Positions 43,291 to 53,662 of a stretch of DNA of 64,000 nucleotides are shown here, one piece after another; the first letter of the stretch is position 1; every line of letters starts with the position of its first letter. Origin of the DNA: Curvularia sp. ZM96 (taxonomy: Eukaryota; Ascomycota; Dothideomycetes; Pleosporales; Pleosporaceae); contig JAJGBQ010000003.1 of the NCBI GenBank assembly GCA_022457065.1, positions 2,728,001-2,792,000 of the forward strand, read 5' to 3'. The notes under the pieces were generated by a model. That model was given only the letters and a program-made list of their open reading frames with translations, did no database searches and was not told where the DNA came from. The translations under genes and the position numbers were made by a program.

Positions 43291-44354
43291 ATGAAACCCG
43301 GATCTTTCTTTACATATCCTCTTGCTACCATCTCCCTTATCTTTGCTTGCTCCGCCGAGTCTCGCCCTTTTGACAGCATCGTCCAGTCGTTCCACGTCAT
43401 TGCCGAACAAGCGCCGCTTCGCGACTTCATCATGGGCAAACCGCAAGAGCAGGTTTCAACCGGAGTCATCATATCCGATGTCATCGGGAAGACACAAGAG
43501 ATTGCCATCTTCAGCGGTCTGACAAGAGACATCGACGCCATCTCCGGACGGTTAAACGACGCCGCGAAGAACGCCACTGTGCTTGCCCCTCACAACACCG
43601 TCATGCGCGACTTGAAGAGGAAGCCCTGGGAAGATCCAGAGGATTACAACACTTTTGGCGCCGACGCGTACGAGGGCGCTGGTGGACAAGACCGCGCCAA
43701 GGGGAACCTGGAGCGCTTCGTTCAGCGACACATTGTACCCGAGAGCCCATGGGAAGAGGGCAAGAAGGTCAAGACGCTTGCAGGCGACGAGATCTGGTGG
43801 GAATCCAAAGATGGTCAAAAGAAGGTAAGCATATTCATGTCGCCATTCCCGTAGTCGCTGCACTACATCGGAGATGCCCCACCTGTCCGCAGGTTGCTGT
43901 TCGCTTCTCGGCCCAACTGCCCACGAAAATATTCGATGCAATTTCCAAAACTTCCATCAATCAACCAAACAATTGGTGAGATGGCCGAGTTGGTTATGGC
44001 GCCAGGTTAAGGTTATCTTAACATCATATTCCTGGTCACGAAAGTGGCGTGGGTTCGAGTCCCACTCTCATCAGCATTCGTCTGGCGTTAGTCAGATATC
44101 CCAGGTTCTTTTTTTCTTCCTGGATAGTCCTCACTGGCCATATCTGGTTGGGCATCATACCTTTTGTTGCTGTGGTGGTGCTGCTCAAAATTCGTTTTTT
44201 GCTGTCTTGATTCATTATTTTTTTGTTGCCAAGCACTCTCAGACAGCACGCTAACTAGATACTGCAGATCCAACCCGCCAACGTCGAAGTCAAAAGTATT
44301 GCTGACAAGGTCTCCAATGGTGAGGTTTGGGTGCTTGGAGGCTCTCTCGCCTAG
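43291..44354 (+). CDS. Secreted FAS1 (fasciclin) domain protein with a tRNA gene in its intron
   Basis: Exons 43291-43824 and 44268-44354 join in phase to 206 residues. The first ~23 residues (MKPGSFFTYPLATISLIFAC) are a signal peptide. A single FAS1 domain follows: FSGLTRDIDAISGRLNDAAK, then TVLAPHNTVMRDL, the H-x-VP motif as RHIVPE, and after the intron VEVKSIADKVSNGEVWVLGG. FAS1 domains act in adhesion at cell wall or membrane. The intron is 443 nt, four or more times the usual size here, because a complete tRNA-Leu gene lies in it. An internal frame at 43894-43974 could be read as an extra exon, but it would break the FAS1 domain, so I exclude it. Ends CTAAC...CAG at the acceptor. Confidence 0.85.
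43975..44073 (+). tRNA. tRNA-Leu (anticodon AAG), with intron
   Basis: The acceptor stem GGTGAGA pairs with TCTCATC (one G-T wobble); A discriminator. The A box is TGGCCGAGTTGG (43982-43993), the B box GGTTCGAGTCC (44052-44062). The anticodon stem CCAGG (44002-44006) pairs with CCTGG (44031-44035); the loop TTAAGG gives anticodon AAG, reading CTT. A 17-nt intron (44013-44029) follows position 37 and contains CTTAAC, complementary to the GTTAAG around the anticodon, as in pre-tRNA introns. A long variable arm fits leucine. Lies in the intron of the FAS1 gene, same strand. Confidence 0.93.
44109..44115 (+). terminator. RNA polymerase III terminator of tRNA-Leu
   Basis: Seven consecutive T residues, 36 nt after the tRNA 3' end, the first T-run of four or more after the gene and therefore the expected Pol III stop. 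Confidence 0.7.
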
Positions 44355-44759
44355 GTTTTCTACGTTATGAATCAGGGCTGGCCCGTGATGACGAGAGGAA
44401 TGGAATCTCTTTGTAGACTTGAGAAATTGTATAGATTAACTGCATAAGTCATGATTATGGGCGTCATAGATACAGGACCATTGATTTACCTCAGTTACGT
44501 TCTATCAAACACCGAAATAGCTTTGTATATTTCAGCTACTCATTTTGAATTACCTACATCATGTTCGTTGTGAACGTGAATAGGTTTGAAGCGAGCACTT
44601 GTCATTAGTATTGACATATATGCACGAAAACGAGATTGCACTCATGGTCCCTTTTAAACGATTCACAGAGAATTTTCGTGATTATTCATGTATTACAGCT
44701 TCCAAGTCACATGATGACTGGATATGTTTAGTGTACTATAACGAACCCTTGAGCGTCGC

Positions 44760-45841
44760 CTATAGCATTGGAGTCTCCTCCCTCTCTCCAATAACATTGA
44801 GGAACGCAGTATGGACGTGCTCCGTCAAATCGCTAGCCTGCAGCGATCTGCCCTTCTCCTTGAACGCCAACTTGGAGCATTCCCTTGTGATACATGAGCC
44901 ACCGTATGCTGCAAGCGCCAGTGTCTCACTCCTCGACATCTCAGTCCCAATATCCCACAGCTTGTCGTGATACGCCTTCCTGTAGGCCAACAGGGTTGCC
45001 AAACTACCTGTCAGAGTATCACCCTGACCACCAGAGCGCTTCAAGCCACCCTCGCCCTCGGAGACAAGAGTATGTGCGCCGTTGGAAATGTAGTCCTTCG
45101 CGCCCTTCTGGATAATCGTAACTCCACCAAAAGCCTTCGACAATTTGGCGCAGAGTTCTGAAGGGTCTCCTTCATTCACATCGACGCCCTTTGCCTTGGC
45201 CAGTCGTCCGAACTCCACAACATTGGGTGTGAGAATGCACTCTGTGCACCCTTCGACGAGTTCGGGCCTAGTCTGCGCAAGGAATAGACCATCTGCGTCC
45301 AGAACGAACGGAATACCCTGTTTCCTGGCCTCCTCAATCACCTTTGCGCATGTGTCTTGCATGAGTTTGTCGCGACCGAGACCAGGACCAATTACAATGA
45401 CATGAAGTCGTGAAAGCATGCCGACGACTTCTGCGCTTACGCTTTCGGCACTCTCAGACTGCGCGAGGTTCTTGGATTGCCGCATGTATGGGTGTACCAT
45501 GAGATTGGGAGAATAGGTCTTGATGACGGCGCCTGCGCCAGGCTCGCATATTACGTGCGACTAAAGAAGTGTCAGCGAGGCTCTTAGCGAAAGGAAACAC
45601 GAGATATACATACCATGTCGCAACCTAGTTTTGCAGAGGCCATGGCGGAGAAGTAGGGTGCACCAGTGTAATCCTCGCTGCCGCCGATGACTGCTACACG
45701 GCCCAATTGACCTAGAAGAGTTGATTAGAGACCAACATCATAACCTGTTATAGTTTCCATACCCTTGTGGAAGCTCTCAAGCATAGGTGGTACCATATTG
45801 TACACCTTCTTGAGAAGATCTTTCCTTGAAGCGGCAGCCAT
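44760..45841 (-). CDS. NAXD: ATP-dependent NAD(P)H-hydrate dehydratase
   Basis: Exons 45841-45763, 45711-45614 and 45560-44760 join in phase to 325 residues. The ribokinase-like fold carries [20 protein letters not shown] at the N-terminus, then [40 protein letters not shown] and the nucleotide-binding [15 protein letters not shown] with the catalytic Asp, then [11 protein letters not shown] near the end. The enzyme repairs damaged S-NAD(P)H hydrate using ATP, acting with an epimerase (NAXE). The start [15 protein letters not shown] gives no clear mitochondrial presequence; it may be cytosolic. Introns of 51 and 53 nt. Length fits the yeast homologue (337). Confidence 0.93.
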
Positions 45842-46223
45842 TTTGGTTTTTTCTTGAACTGACAAATGTAGATATCGAGCAGGTAGACCCAGATGGGAAA
45901 CTTGAGGATTTCAGTGTTGAGAGAACAATGTTGTGAGCTTTCCGGTTCAACGGTTTTGTTATGAGCTCACAGCGCATCAGGACGTCATAATGATAGTGGG
46001 GCATTGACGCGACGCGCCACATCTTGCAACGAACACATGGCAGAGGGAGAACAACATGGATAGCTGTGCACCCAATTAAGATTGAAGTCACACAGCAGTT
46101 GGATTGGAGTGATGTTATCTGTTCAATTTACTAACTAAGTTTTTACTCCGTTGGCTGCCGTTCAGAATGGCGCCCATGAACATAGACATGCAGCAGAAAT
46201 GAGCTCGTACCTCCCTTGTTGAG

Positions 46224-46325
46224 CTAAAAGAGTCCTGCTCGCTGAGCAGCATACGCGTAAATATTATAAAGGGCAAGACCGCCAAAACTGGCGAAAGCCA
46301 GTGCCTGCCAACGCGAATTCTCCAT
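46224..46325 (-). CDS. Candidate 33-residue membrane micropeptide
   Basis: Short frame starting at ATG 46325 (MENSRWQALAFASFGGLALY) with one predicted transmembrane stretch (WQALAFASFGGLALYNIYAY) and a basic end. It lies 140 bp after the stop of the PWWP gene, same strand. The open frame runs further up to 46430, but the upstream part is unlike protein. Such single-helix micropeptides occur in ER and mitochondrial complexes, but I cannot assign it. Coding status rests only on composition. Confidence 0.3.
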   Translation of the reverse strand: MENSRWQALAFASFGGLALYNIYAYAAQRAGLF

Positions 46326-46465
46326 ACGCGCGAGCCCTGCGCTCGCCCAGCAAAATCTGCGATGGCCTGAAAACAATAGTCGAGCTATACCAAGATGGTA
46401 GGTAGTGGAGCAGGAGGAAAATCCATCCATACCCCCCTTAGCTGCCCACGCAACCTCACTGCGAT

Positions 46466-48450
46466 TTAAGCCGCAGCAGCATCTGTAGCCTCGGGCCCAG
46501 CAGCGGTTTTGGTAGCCTCCCCACTGGTCTTGGCCTCGGCTTGAGGCTCGGGTGCATCCTTGCTGCCTTCTTTGTCTGCTTCTGTCATGGCGACATCGCC
46601 GTCTGCATCGGCTGGCTTCGAAGTGGCAGTTTCTGCTGCATTATCGCTCGTTTTCTCGTCAGTCTCAGTAGGTTTCTCGACATTCTTTTCTGATGGTGAA
46701 GCCTCCTTGGCGGATTCAGACTTTTCGCGCTCTTCGTTCTTAACACCGTTAGCACCAGCTGGCTCGGAGTCAGATGCTAAAGCACCACTCCATTTGGTGA
46801 GCAGTTCAGTGGAACGCTTTTTAAACGAAAAGTCCTCCTCCATTGGAATGGATTCGAGCTTCATGATAGCCCGAAGAACCTTGTGGACTTTGGTCTTCTT
46901 GATGACCTCGGCCTCAAGATCCTCATGAGCCTCAAGCTGCTTCAGGTATTCGGACATGCTGGTCATGTCCTCATCCTTGGGAGCCTGGTCGCGCGACAAA
47001 AAGCCCTTTTGCAGACGATGTCGGAGGTAGAGGACCTGCTTTTCGCGCTTCTGTAACCGCTCTTCCTCGGTCATAGGTGGCTCCTCGGGCACTACAGGCT
47101 CCTCGCTGGCCTTCTTCTTTGACTTAGGCTCTTTCTTCGGCTTTGCGGCGGATCCCTCTTTCGGTGTCTTTGTTGTGAGCTTGAGCTTAGTCTTGGGAGT
47201 CTTTGCAGGCTTTCGATGGATTAGTTGATGCAGATCAGGTTGTGGATATGGTGCATACCTTTTCGCTCTCGCCGTCGCTCTCATCGTCCTTCTTGCGCTT
47301 CTTTGTGGCCTTCGCCTTCTTAGCAGATGGGGCAGCGTCAGCATCTTCCATATCAACATCTTCCGACTTTTCGGCCGCTGTGCTCTTGCGTTTGGCGGAC
47401 TTCTCGGCTTTCTCCTTCTTCTGCTGTTCTTTCTGCTCCTTCTGCTCAAGATCTTCTTGCATTGCGGTCTCATGGGCAGAGAGCATCTCCTTAAAATATG
47501 CCAGGTCGTGACCCTCAGCAGCGATCTGATACGCCTCCCAAAGAGCTTTGTTCCTCTTTCCCTGGTTGCCGGTCTCTACGTCCTTCTTCACTTCCTCAAG
47601 GTCAAACGGCAACAGATCAGTGTTGACTTGCCATGCACTATCAACTCTGGTCAGCAAACATGCCATCCAGAAGCACACAAGGCTGTGAACTTACAATTCA
47701 TTGGTGCCCAAAAACATAATGGGGTATCGTCGATCTTTGGCGTTTTTGCCGCCCTCCAGAAAGTCTTCTCGGTATGTGCCATCAATGCGCCTAGCACTGA
47801 CAGGACGCTTGCTGAGAAGTGATTCGGGAAGCATTTCCTCGTCGCACACGATGACTGGCCATGGTTGGTATCCGCGCATAGCAACCATGTGCATGTCTCC
47901 AGGCGACACATTCAGGCGAAGCTCAGGAGCCTTCTTTCCCTTCTTTGCTGGTGTCTTCTTCTTGTGTTCGGGAATACCAGCGCCCGATTTGCGCTTGCCG
48001 TTAGCAGCCTTTTTGGGCGCTGGGGTACCATTGGTTGCTGGCGCGTCGGAGGCAGGGGCGGCTTCTGCGTGAATGCATCAGTATATGGAATCGACAGGTA
48101 AAGGCTTTTCACGCTGCCTCTAGCTAACAGAGTTTTCCTTCACTTACCCGCATCATCGCTTGCTGTGACAGCCTCTCCCTGCGCGTCAGTGGTGACATCA
48201 TCCTTCGCGGCGGTGTCTTCTTGGGCCTCTTTGTTTTCAGACACTGGTGGCGATCATGTCAGAATACTCATTGCCAGATTTTCAAAGATGATTCCTTACC
48301 TTCAGCAACGCCAGAGGTTGCTACGGCGCCGTTCTCAGCCGGCTTTGCCTCTGCGACGGCAGGTTGAGCGACAGCATCGGCAGAACGCGTCGCCTCCTCC
48401 GTGGTGTTCGCAGCATCCACAGGCACGGGTGCTTTCACCTCCTCTGCCAT
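46466..48450 (-). CDS. PWWP-domain chromatin protein
   Basis: Five exons (48450-48300, 48243-48148, 48064-47695, 47637-47259, 47209-46466) join in phase to 579 residues. The PWWP domain starts at about residue 135 (VSPGDMHMVAMRGYQPWPVIV, then CDEEMLP and RRYPIMFLGTNE); PWWP domains bind methylated histone H3 and DNA. A helical region at about 392-472 (VLYLRHRLQKGFLS; HKVLRAIMKLESIPM; STELLTKWSG) resembles the TFIIS N-terminal/LEDGF integrase-binding-domain fold. Ala/Glu- and Lys-rich disordered parts carry nuclear localisation signals (KKRKKDD). The architecture is like fungal Pdp-type adaptors that couple H3K36 methylation to chromatin modifiers. Start chosen at ATG 48450; a GTG-only extension exists upstream. 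Confidence 0.85.
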
Positions 48451-51352
48451 TGTGCGAGTCACGCTCACGCTGGTATAGTGTCGTGTCGACGCGTAAGCGT
48501 TGCGCAGGATCGCGATTTAGGTCGTTGACGGGTTGAGTGCGATAGCAAGACCGCGTGGTTGATGGTTTGCAGCGCGGATTGATGGGGCGCGGTGGGTGAG
48601 GTGGCTGGGTTGGTTTGTGGTGGTGTGGGGAGGGCGAGAGAGAAGAGATCGGAGACGCAACTCTTCAACTTTCCAGCGACGCCAGGCGCAGCACGTGACG
48701 TTGGCCAGTCTGCCCGCAACGAGCGCTCTACCGGTTTCGAAAAATTTCGAGGTGATTCACTGCCGTCTCTTGATTCACCGACCACCTTCTGGCAATGTTG
48801 CAGCGAGCGTGTAGACTGTTTGCTGTGTTGTGGGGGTTGGCTGCTCTGCTATCGCCGCCTTCCAAGGTAAGGCGGGATGTGATGACTTTGGTCCGTGCTG
48901 GAGTACAAAGCAGCTGCGCCTTCAGCCAGGCAACCGACTCAAACCCCAGGTGAAAGCGGTCCGCATACGATACCAATCCAGAGGGTCTCGTTTGCCGGTG
49001 CAGCTCCTTTGATGGTTTTCTTGTAGTCTAGCCGAGCCACAATGGATGGTCGATTGGCTTTGACTGACAGGCGCCCGTATCGCGTCGTGAGAAACTTCTA
49101 GTTGAAGACGTATGCCATTGGCAGAATGAACGCTCTTCTAAGTCAGCTTCCCTAGCTCTTTCTCTCATTGCGCAACCTGTACGCTTGTCATCAATTCACT
49201 ACACTGTCGTTGGTGACGTCGGTGATCGTCGAATGGTTAGAATAGTGGCAATACATCAAAACATTTGACTGCAGGGTCTTGGACACGCTGTAGATAGGCT
49301 CGACAAGGATGATTCGCATTTGTATACACTTATGACATCGTCAGTTTATATACACCTTTATTTGGGGGCCCGAGAGGACACTCACTATTCTTGTAAACTT
49401 CTCCTTTCATGGTTTCTGCACTTCTCTTCCTAGATGAAAGCAATCTTCGCCTGCTTACCTTGTCGAGACGCATACCTTAAGCCGGCGATCTTTATTTGAC
49501 AGCACAGTCTCCAAATGCACACTGAAGAGACTGATATGTACACGACGTCTAAAAGTAGACGCCCAAGACCCAGCACGAATCCCGACAAATATTGGCTGTA
49601 GCTGGCCCGTCGCACGCAGGAATCAGGCAGGAAACCGTGGCCATCGATCCGAACGACCTATTGATCGTTGATTCCGATATCTTAATGATCTGGCGGCATT
49701 CATTGAACCTAATGTTGTTTTCAAATCATAGCGTGTTTGGTTCGTATGATGAACAACTTCCTTTGGCATAACTTACAGAACAACAAAAGTCTCTGTTGCG
49801 CAGTGTTGTATTGTGTCTTTCCTCTCGTCTTGTAATTTATGACCGTGCTGGTTCCATCTCTTCCAAAGACTACTTCTGCAATGCCGGCAGTGACGGGACT
49901 AAAAGGCAGGCCAACCGAGTCACAAAGCTTGAGTTACTGGTCATCACTCCTTTGAAGGACTCCAGAGAGTTTAGACTAAGCATTGTGGGCTTCATGAAGC
50001 CAATCTGTAACCCAGACAGGCATGTACGAGGGAGTGTTAATTTGGACATGCTGAAACATGTACTTCGTATCCGACAGAGAGGGATCACTTGTTTATGGAG
50101 CTCAAGCCTAGTCGTATTCCGATAGTCATGCGGCAAAGTCGTGATCCAAGCAAGTTGGCTATAAGAGCTTTGCTGCATATGGAACACTCATCACCAGATC
50201 GGAGCAAGGTCGACATGGTCTTTGTTCTCGTGCATACCCGAGACCACGCTGAGCCGTTGCCCCGGAGTATCGCGGTCCGAAGTGTAGGGATTTCCGTACC
50301 CACGTTAGCTATCGATAAGCTAGTAGTCGTTTGGTACAGCACGCGAAGGATGCAGCTGCATTTCCTTCAATCCCCATTGCTAGCTTACTCGGTCGCAATA
50401 GTCTGTCGTTGTGCCAATTATGTATACAGTCGGACTTGGTGTCGGTCACTAGCATGTTAAATAGGCCATGACAGGCGACTCGTACGGCCGTGTGAAGCAT
50501 CTTGGTCATCGGCTACGGGGGCCGGCTGTGATGCGAAGCGCGATGGGGATGATGGCTGTCGGAACTCTCAGCCATGGTGTGTTTCGAGGAGCATGTGCAG
50601 AGCTGCCGCTCCCCACCCTGGGGGCCAAAGGTAGCTTCGAGGGCGATTTGCATGTCTGCGCACTCTGAAAAACGTAGTTTCCCAGTTGTGCGCATTCCCA
50701 ATGCATGTAGCCAGCCACAGATTTCATATAATTGTCGTTCGTCGGGATGATGTATAGGAGCGGTCGAGCGAGGGGCGGAGGAGCGTCGTGGGAGCCATCG
50801 TGTTATCCTGGTCTTGTTTAATCGTATCCCGGCAAAGGTATTAGCGGCTTGAGCACTGTGCAACAAGTATGCGAGGTGCTCGTTCGCTGACAAAGTTTGG
50901 GGGCGTTGATGGTCGATGTGGGCGGTTCCCACGAGTGAGTGGCCTCTGGTTATCGCTAGTGCTCATCACGTGTGGCATCAACGCCTGCAAGACCAAACAC
51001 TGACCTAAGCAATGCTGCATGGAATCAGATCCGCTTTGTGAATACAGTCATGTCTAGCTTCACTGCGCGTGACTAGAAAAACATGCAACCGTGAAAACGG
51101 TCAAGCTCAAGGCGAATGCATAGGATTTATATAGACGCAGGTTGCGACTGTAGGCTTGTGATGGGTCTCCCAAGGCCGCCTAGAACTCCTGTCATACGCT
51201 TCGAACATTTGCAAGAGCCTTACCCGCTAAAGGCCGCTTCGCGCATGCTTAGCGTGATGTAATTGTAGGCCCGAGCAGCCGCAGCCCTGGATTTGGCCAT
51301 AAAGTTGCGCAATAACCTCCCCGCCATACCCACGTCCTACCGCGTGAGCAAC
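48451..51352. other. Gene-poor interval, 2.9 kb
   Basis: The longest gap in the window. It starts with the PWWP-gene promoter and ends with the CBS-gene promoter. Open frames at 49796-50125, 50089-50460, 50468-50668 and 50513-50932 lack domains, splice structure or start codon quality. No tRNA, repeat array or transposon domain recognised. It may hold regulatory or long non-coding RNA sequence. Confidence 0.35.
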
Positions 51353-51905
51353 ATGGCACCAGAACATGAAGCGGGCGCCCCCAACGGCGCGCCAGATAGC
51401 GATTATCAGGCACTGTGGGCAAACAAGTACAGAGGCGTATGTCACTTCGGCAGCCCGGAGTCGGTACCTGGCTAACGGTTTGTAGGCGACAGTAGAAGAC
51501 CTTGACCCCCCACCGGCCCTGTCCGTCAAACCTACCGACCCGATATCATGGGCTCTCATGTCCGGCCTTGAGCGCGACTACACCCACCTCACTGTTACTG
51601 CCGAGGAGAACCGTGCGTTGCTTGGATACATCAGCATTCCTCGTCTGCAGCAACTCCTCAAGGAAGGCAAAGTCAAGGACAGCGATCCGGTTAAAGAGGC
51701 CATGCACAAGTTCCAACGACGCGGCAGGAGATACAAGGTCATTACCACGGAAACGCCGCTGGAGGAGCTCGAGGAGTTCTTCAACGGCGGAGTCGACGGC
51801 AGTGGAAAGCAGGAGTTTGCGGTGGTGACTGATGCAAGCAGAAAGTTTGTGCTTGGGGTGGCTACGAGGGCGGATCTGGAGAACTTTGCCAAGAGAAGGG
51901 CATGA
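51353..51905 (+). CDS. CBS-pair domain protein
   Basis: Exons 51353-51436 and 51486-51905 join in phase to 167 residues (intron 49 nt, GTATGT...TTTGTAG). After a Pro/Ala-rich start, the fungal signature KYRGATVEDLDPPPAL crosses the splice junction. Two CBS motifs follow: first around DPISWALMSGLERDYTHLTV and ALLGYISIPRLQQLL, second around YKVITTETPLEELEEFFNG and FAVVTDASRKFVLGVATR. CBS pairs bind adenine nucleotides and act as energy sensors; here no catalytic domain is attached. The small size and architecture match a conserved stand-alone fungal family. The partner is not known. Confidence 0.85.
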
Positions 51906-52448
51906 GAAGTGCCGTATTCTCATGAGTGTTGAGGAATACATCACATGGACGGGGAAAATGGTATGCATTGGCAGGCGTTTACTTGGGATACCAATGATCA
52001 CCAATGCAAATGGAGGGACGATTTGGCGCATGCCTCCCAACCCATGGATCTCCTAGGGCTTTTCTGTTTACAAAATTCAACAATATCAATTCGTGCCAAA
52101 TCGAGACTTGCTAATTTGATCCACGTCGCGCTAACAAATAGCCTTGGTGTGGGACGTGGGCCTTGACCTCTGCATATCTCCAGCAAGTATGCGTACTATA
52201 AGTTACGTGACACTGAGCCAGATACCGTCACAACATGTCCGAGCGACTGTCAGATTAACGAGCGAGCATGTTTCCCTAATCTATACGCAGATATGAGACC
52301 TCTATTAACTATATAGTTACTAGCTCTCTGCACTACATAACTCTATTGCACATGTCATTGCTCTTGGCACAGCGCCTCTTGACTAACTCCCTACGTGCTG
52401 TGGCTTGGCTGAAGTCGTTACTCCTGTGACCTTGCAAAGGCTGTGCCG
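51906..52448. other. Intergenic, becoming AT-rich
   Basis: About 0.5 kb. From 52260 onward the sequence is AT-rich with short TA-rich runs (TATTAACTATATAGTTACTA). Forms the left shoulder of the AT-rich island around the secreted-protein gene. Confidence 0.35.
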
Positions 52449-52744
52449 CTATTCAACACACTCGCAATTTGATTGTCTACACTTATGTGGAGACATACAT
52501 TGACTATACGCCCCATAATCGCATATTTGGCACATTCCAGTATGGCAATCCTAAAGCAATTAGAATCTAGAGAAAGCAGAAGGAAGGCTGATATTCTTAC
52601 CCTGCCTGAATAGCAGGAATGACCTCTTGGGAATAAACCAGCCTCATGGGAGATATCCAGTTGACGTGGGCTAACGCTCGCCTGAACGTAGGGCATTGAG
52701 AAAATAATTACACATAGGTGTTGGAAAACGTAGGTGGGCTTCAT
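52449..52744 (-). CDS. Predicted small secreted cysteine-rich protein
   Basis: Exons 52744-52601 (48 codons) and 52550-52449 (33 codons plus stop) join in phase 0 across a 50-nt intron (donor GTAAGA, branch CTAAT, acceptor TTTAG). The unspliced frame hides this: it loses all downstream cysteines. The spliced product has 81 residues. Residues 1-22 (MKPTYVFQHLCVIIF...VQA) are a probable signal peptide. The mature part has eight cysteines: 44, 50, 55, 58, 66, 72, 77 and 79, ending with a C-x-C pair. No membrane helix. Size, signal peptide and even Cys count are typical of apoplastic effectors, hydrophobin-unrelated defensin-like or antimicrobial peptides. A TATAA-like sequence lies about 85 bp upstream (52827-52833). 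Not recognised in any named family. Confidence 0.62.
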
Positions 52745-53400
52745 ATTGGTAATTGGGCGAGGGGAAATAGGCCTAGGGAGTTAACTAGAGTCTTGTGTGA
52801 ACTATTTCAACTGGAGGATATGAGGATTATATTTAATAAGAATTTAGCCATCTCAGGGGCTTTTTTAAAATTGAATCATTAGAGGAAGTTTATTCTAAAT
52901 GCATCTGAGGGTGAGCATTCTCATTAGGTTTAATGCTGACTCATCTAATATCTATCATGGAGGGACAAACCTTTGCAGAGAAGTAACACTGACTGTCAGA
53001 CGGCCAGCCCTGCCCACTGCGCCAACTGCAATCAAAAAGGTACGAGCAACCAGCGGTCTACTGATTTTGTGCGCAGGATAGTAGATATAGTCAGACTATC
53101 TAACACTGACTAGAAAGAAAACACTAAATAATTATTGGCCGGAGGACGGCCGATACAAGTATAGTGCTGAGGTAATATTTCTTAGTACGGAGTAGAGTGA
53201 TGGCATTGTTATGAGCTGAACCCTGACAGGAAACTGTAAAGAACTAAAAGTTATTGTATTGGTTAGTGTGAAGGGCCGCGCCCAGAGTCTCTACGGAGTA
53301 CTAGAGAGTTATTAGGACTATAATAAATTATCTAGTTATCTCTAGTAAAGTCTGACCAACTCTGCGGTCGATACTATGTTTTTCAAGACAAGCTTGTGAA
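52745..53400. repeat. AT-rich, probably transposon-derived stretch
   Basis: A markedly AT-rich interval with short duplicated motifs (ACGGAGTA at two places, 53189 and 53293; CTAGAG/TCTAG runs), a small hairpin (GGCCG-GAGGA-CGGCC near 53138) and no open frame. The look is that of decayed LTR or other repeat sequence. Ends were not found. It flanks the small secreted-protein gene. Confidence 0.35.
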
Positions 53401-53662
53401 TCGGCAACCACCAACAGTCCGCCTTCCCCAGATGTCATGACGACACCCAGCGCCTTCGCTGCTGACTCATGTCCGCACCCCCATCTCATTCCCGATGTAC
53501 CGTTTGCCATGTGCAAACCACGATCTCGGGTTTCCCCGCATACCGCAGGCTGGACAGCGGCTCTTGATGTAGCTTGGAACCCAACCCACTACAGGGGTTT
53601 GAAGAATAGTCCTCGAATTTATACAACTTGCTCGTCTTCTCGTGGACAAGGCAGCCGCTGGC

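Noticed and set aside
43894..43974. Possible extra exon of the FAS1 gene ending at the tRNA
   Set aside because: The spliced product without it matches the FAS1 C-terminus directly; inclusion would break the domain.
50089..50460. Overlapping ORFs in the 2.9-kb gene-poor interval
   Set aside because: No ATG at the frame start, no domain, no splice partner.
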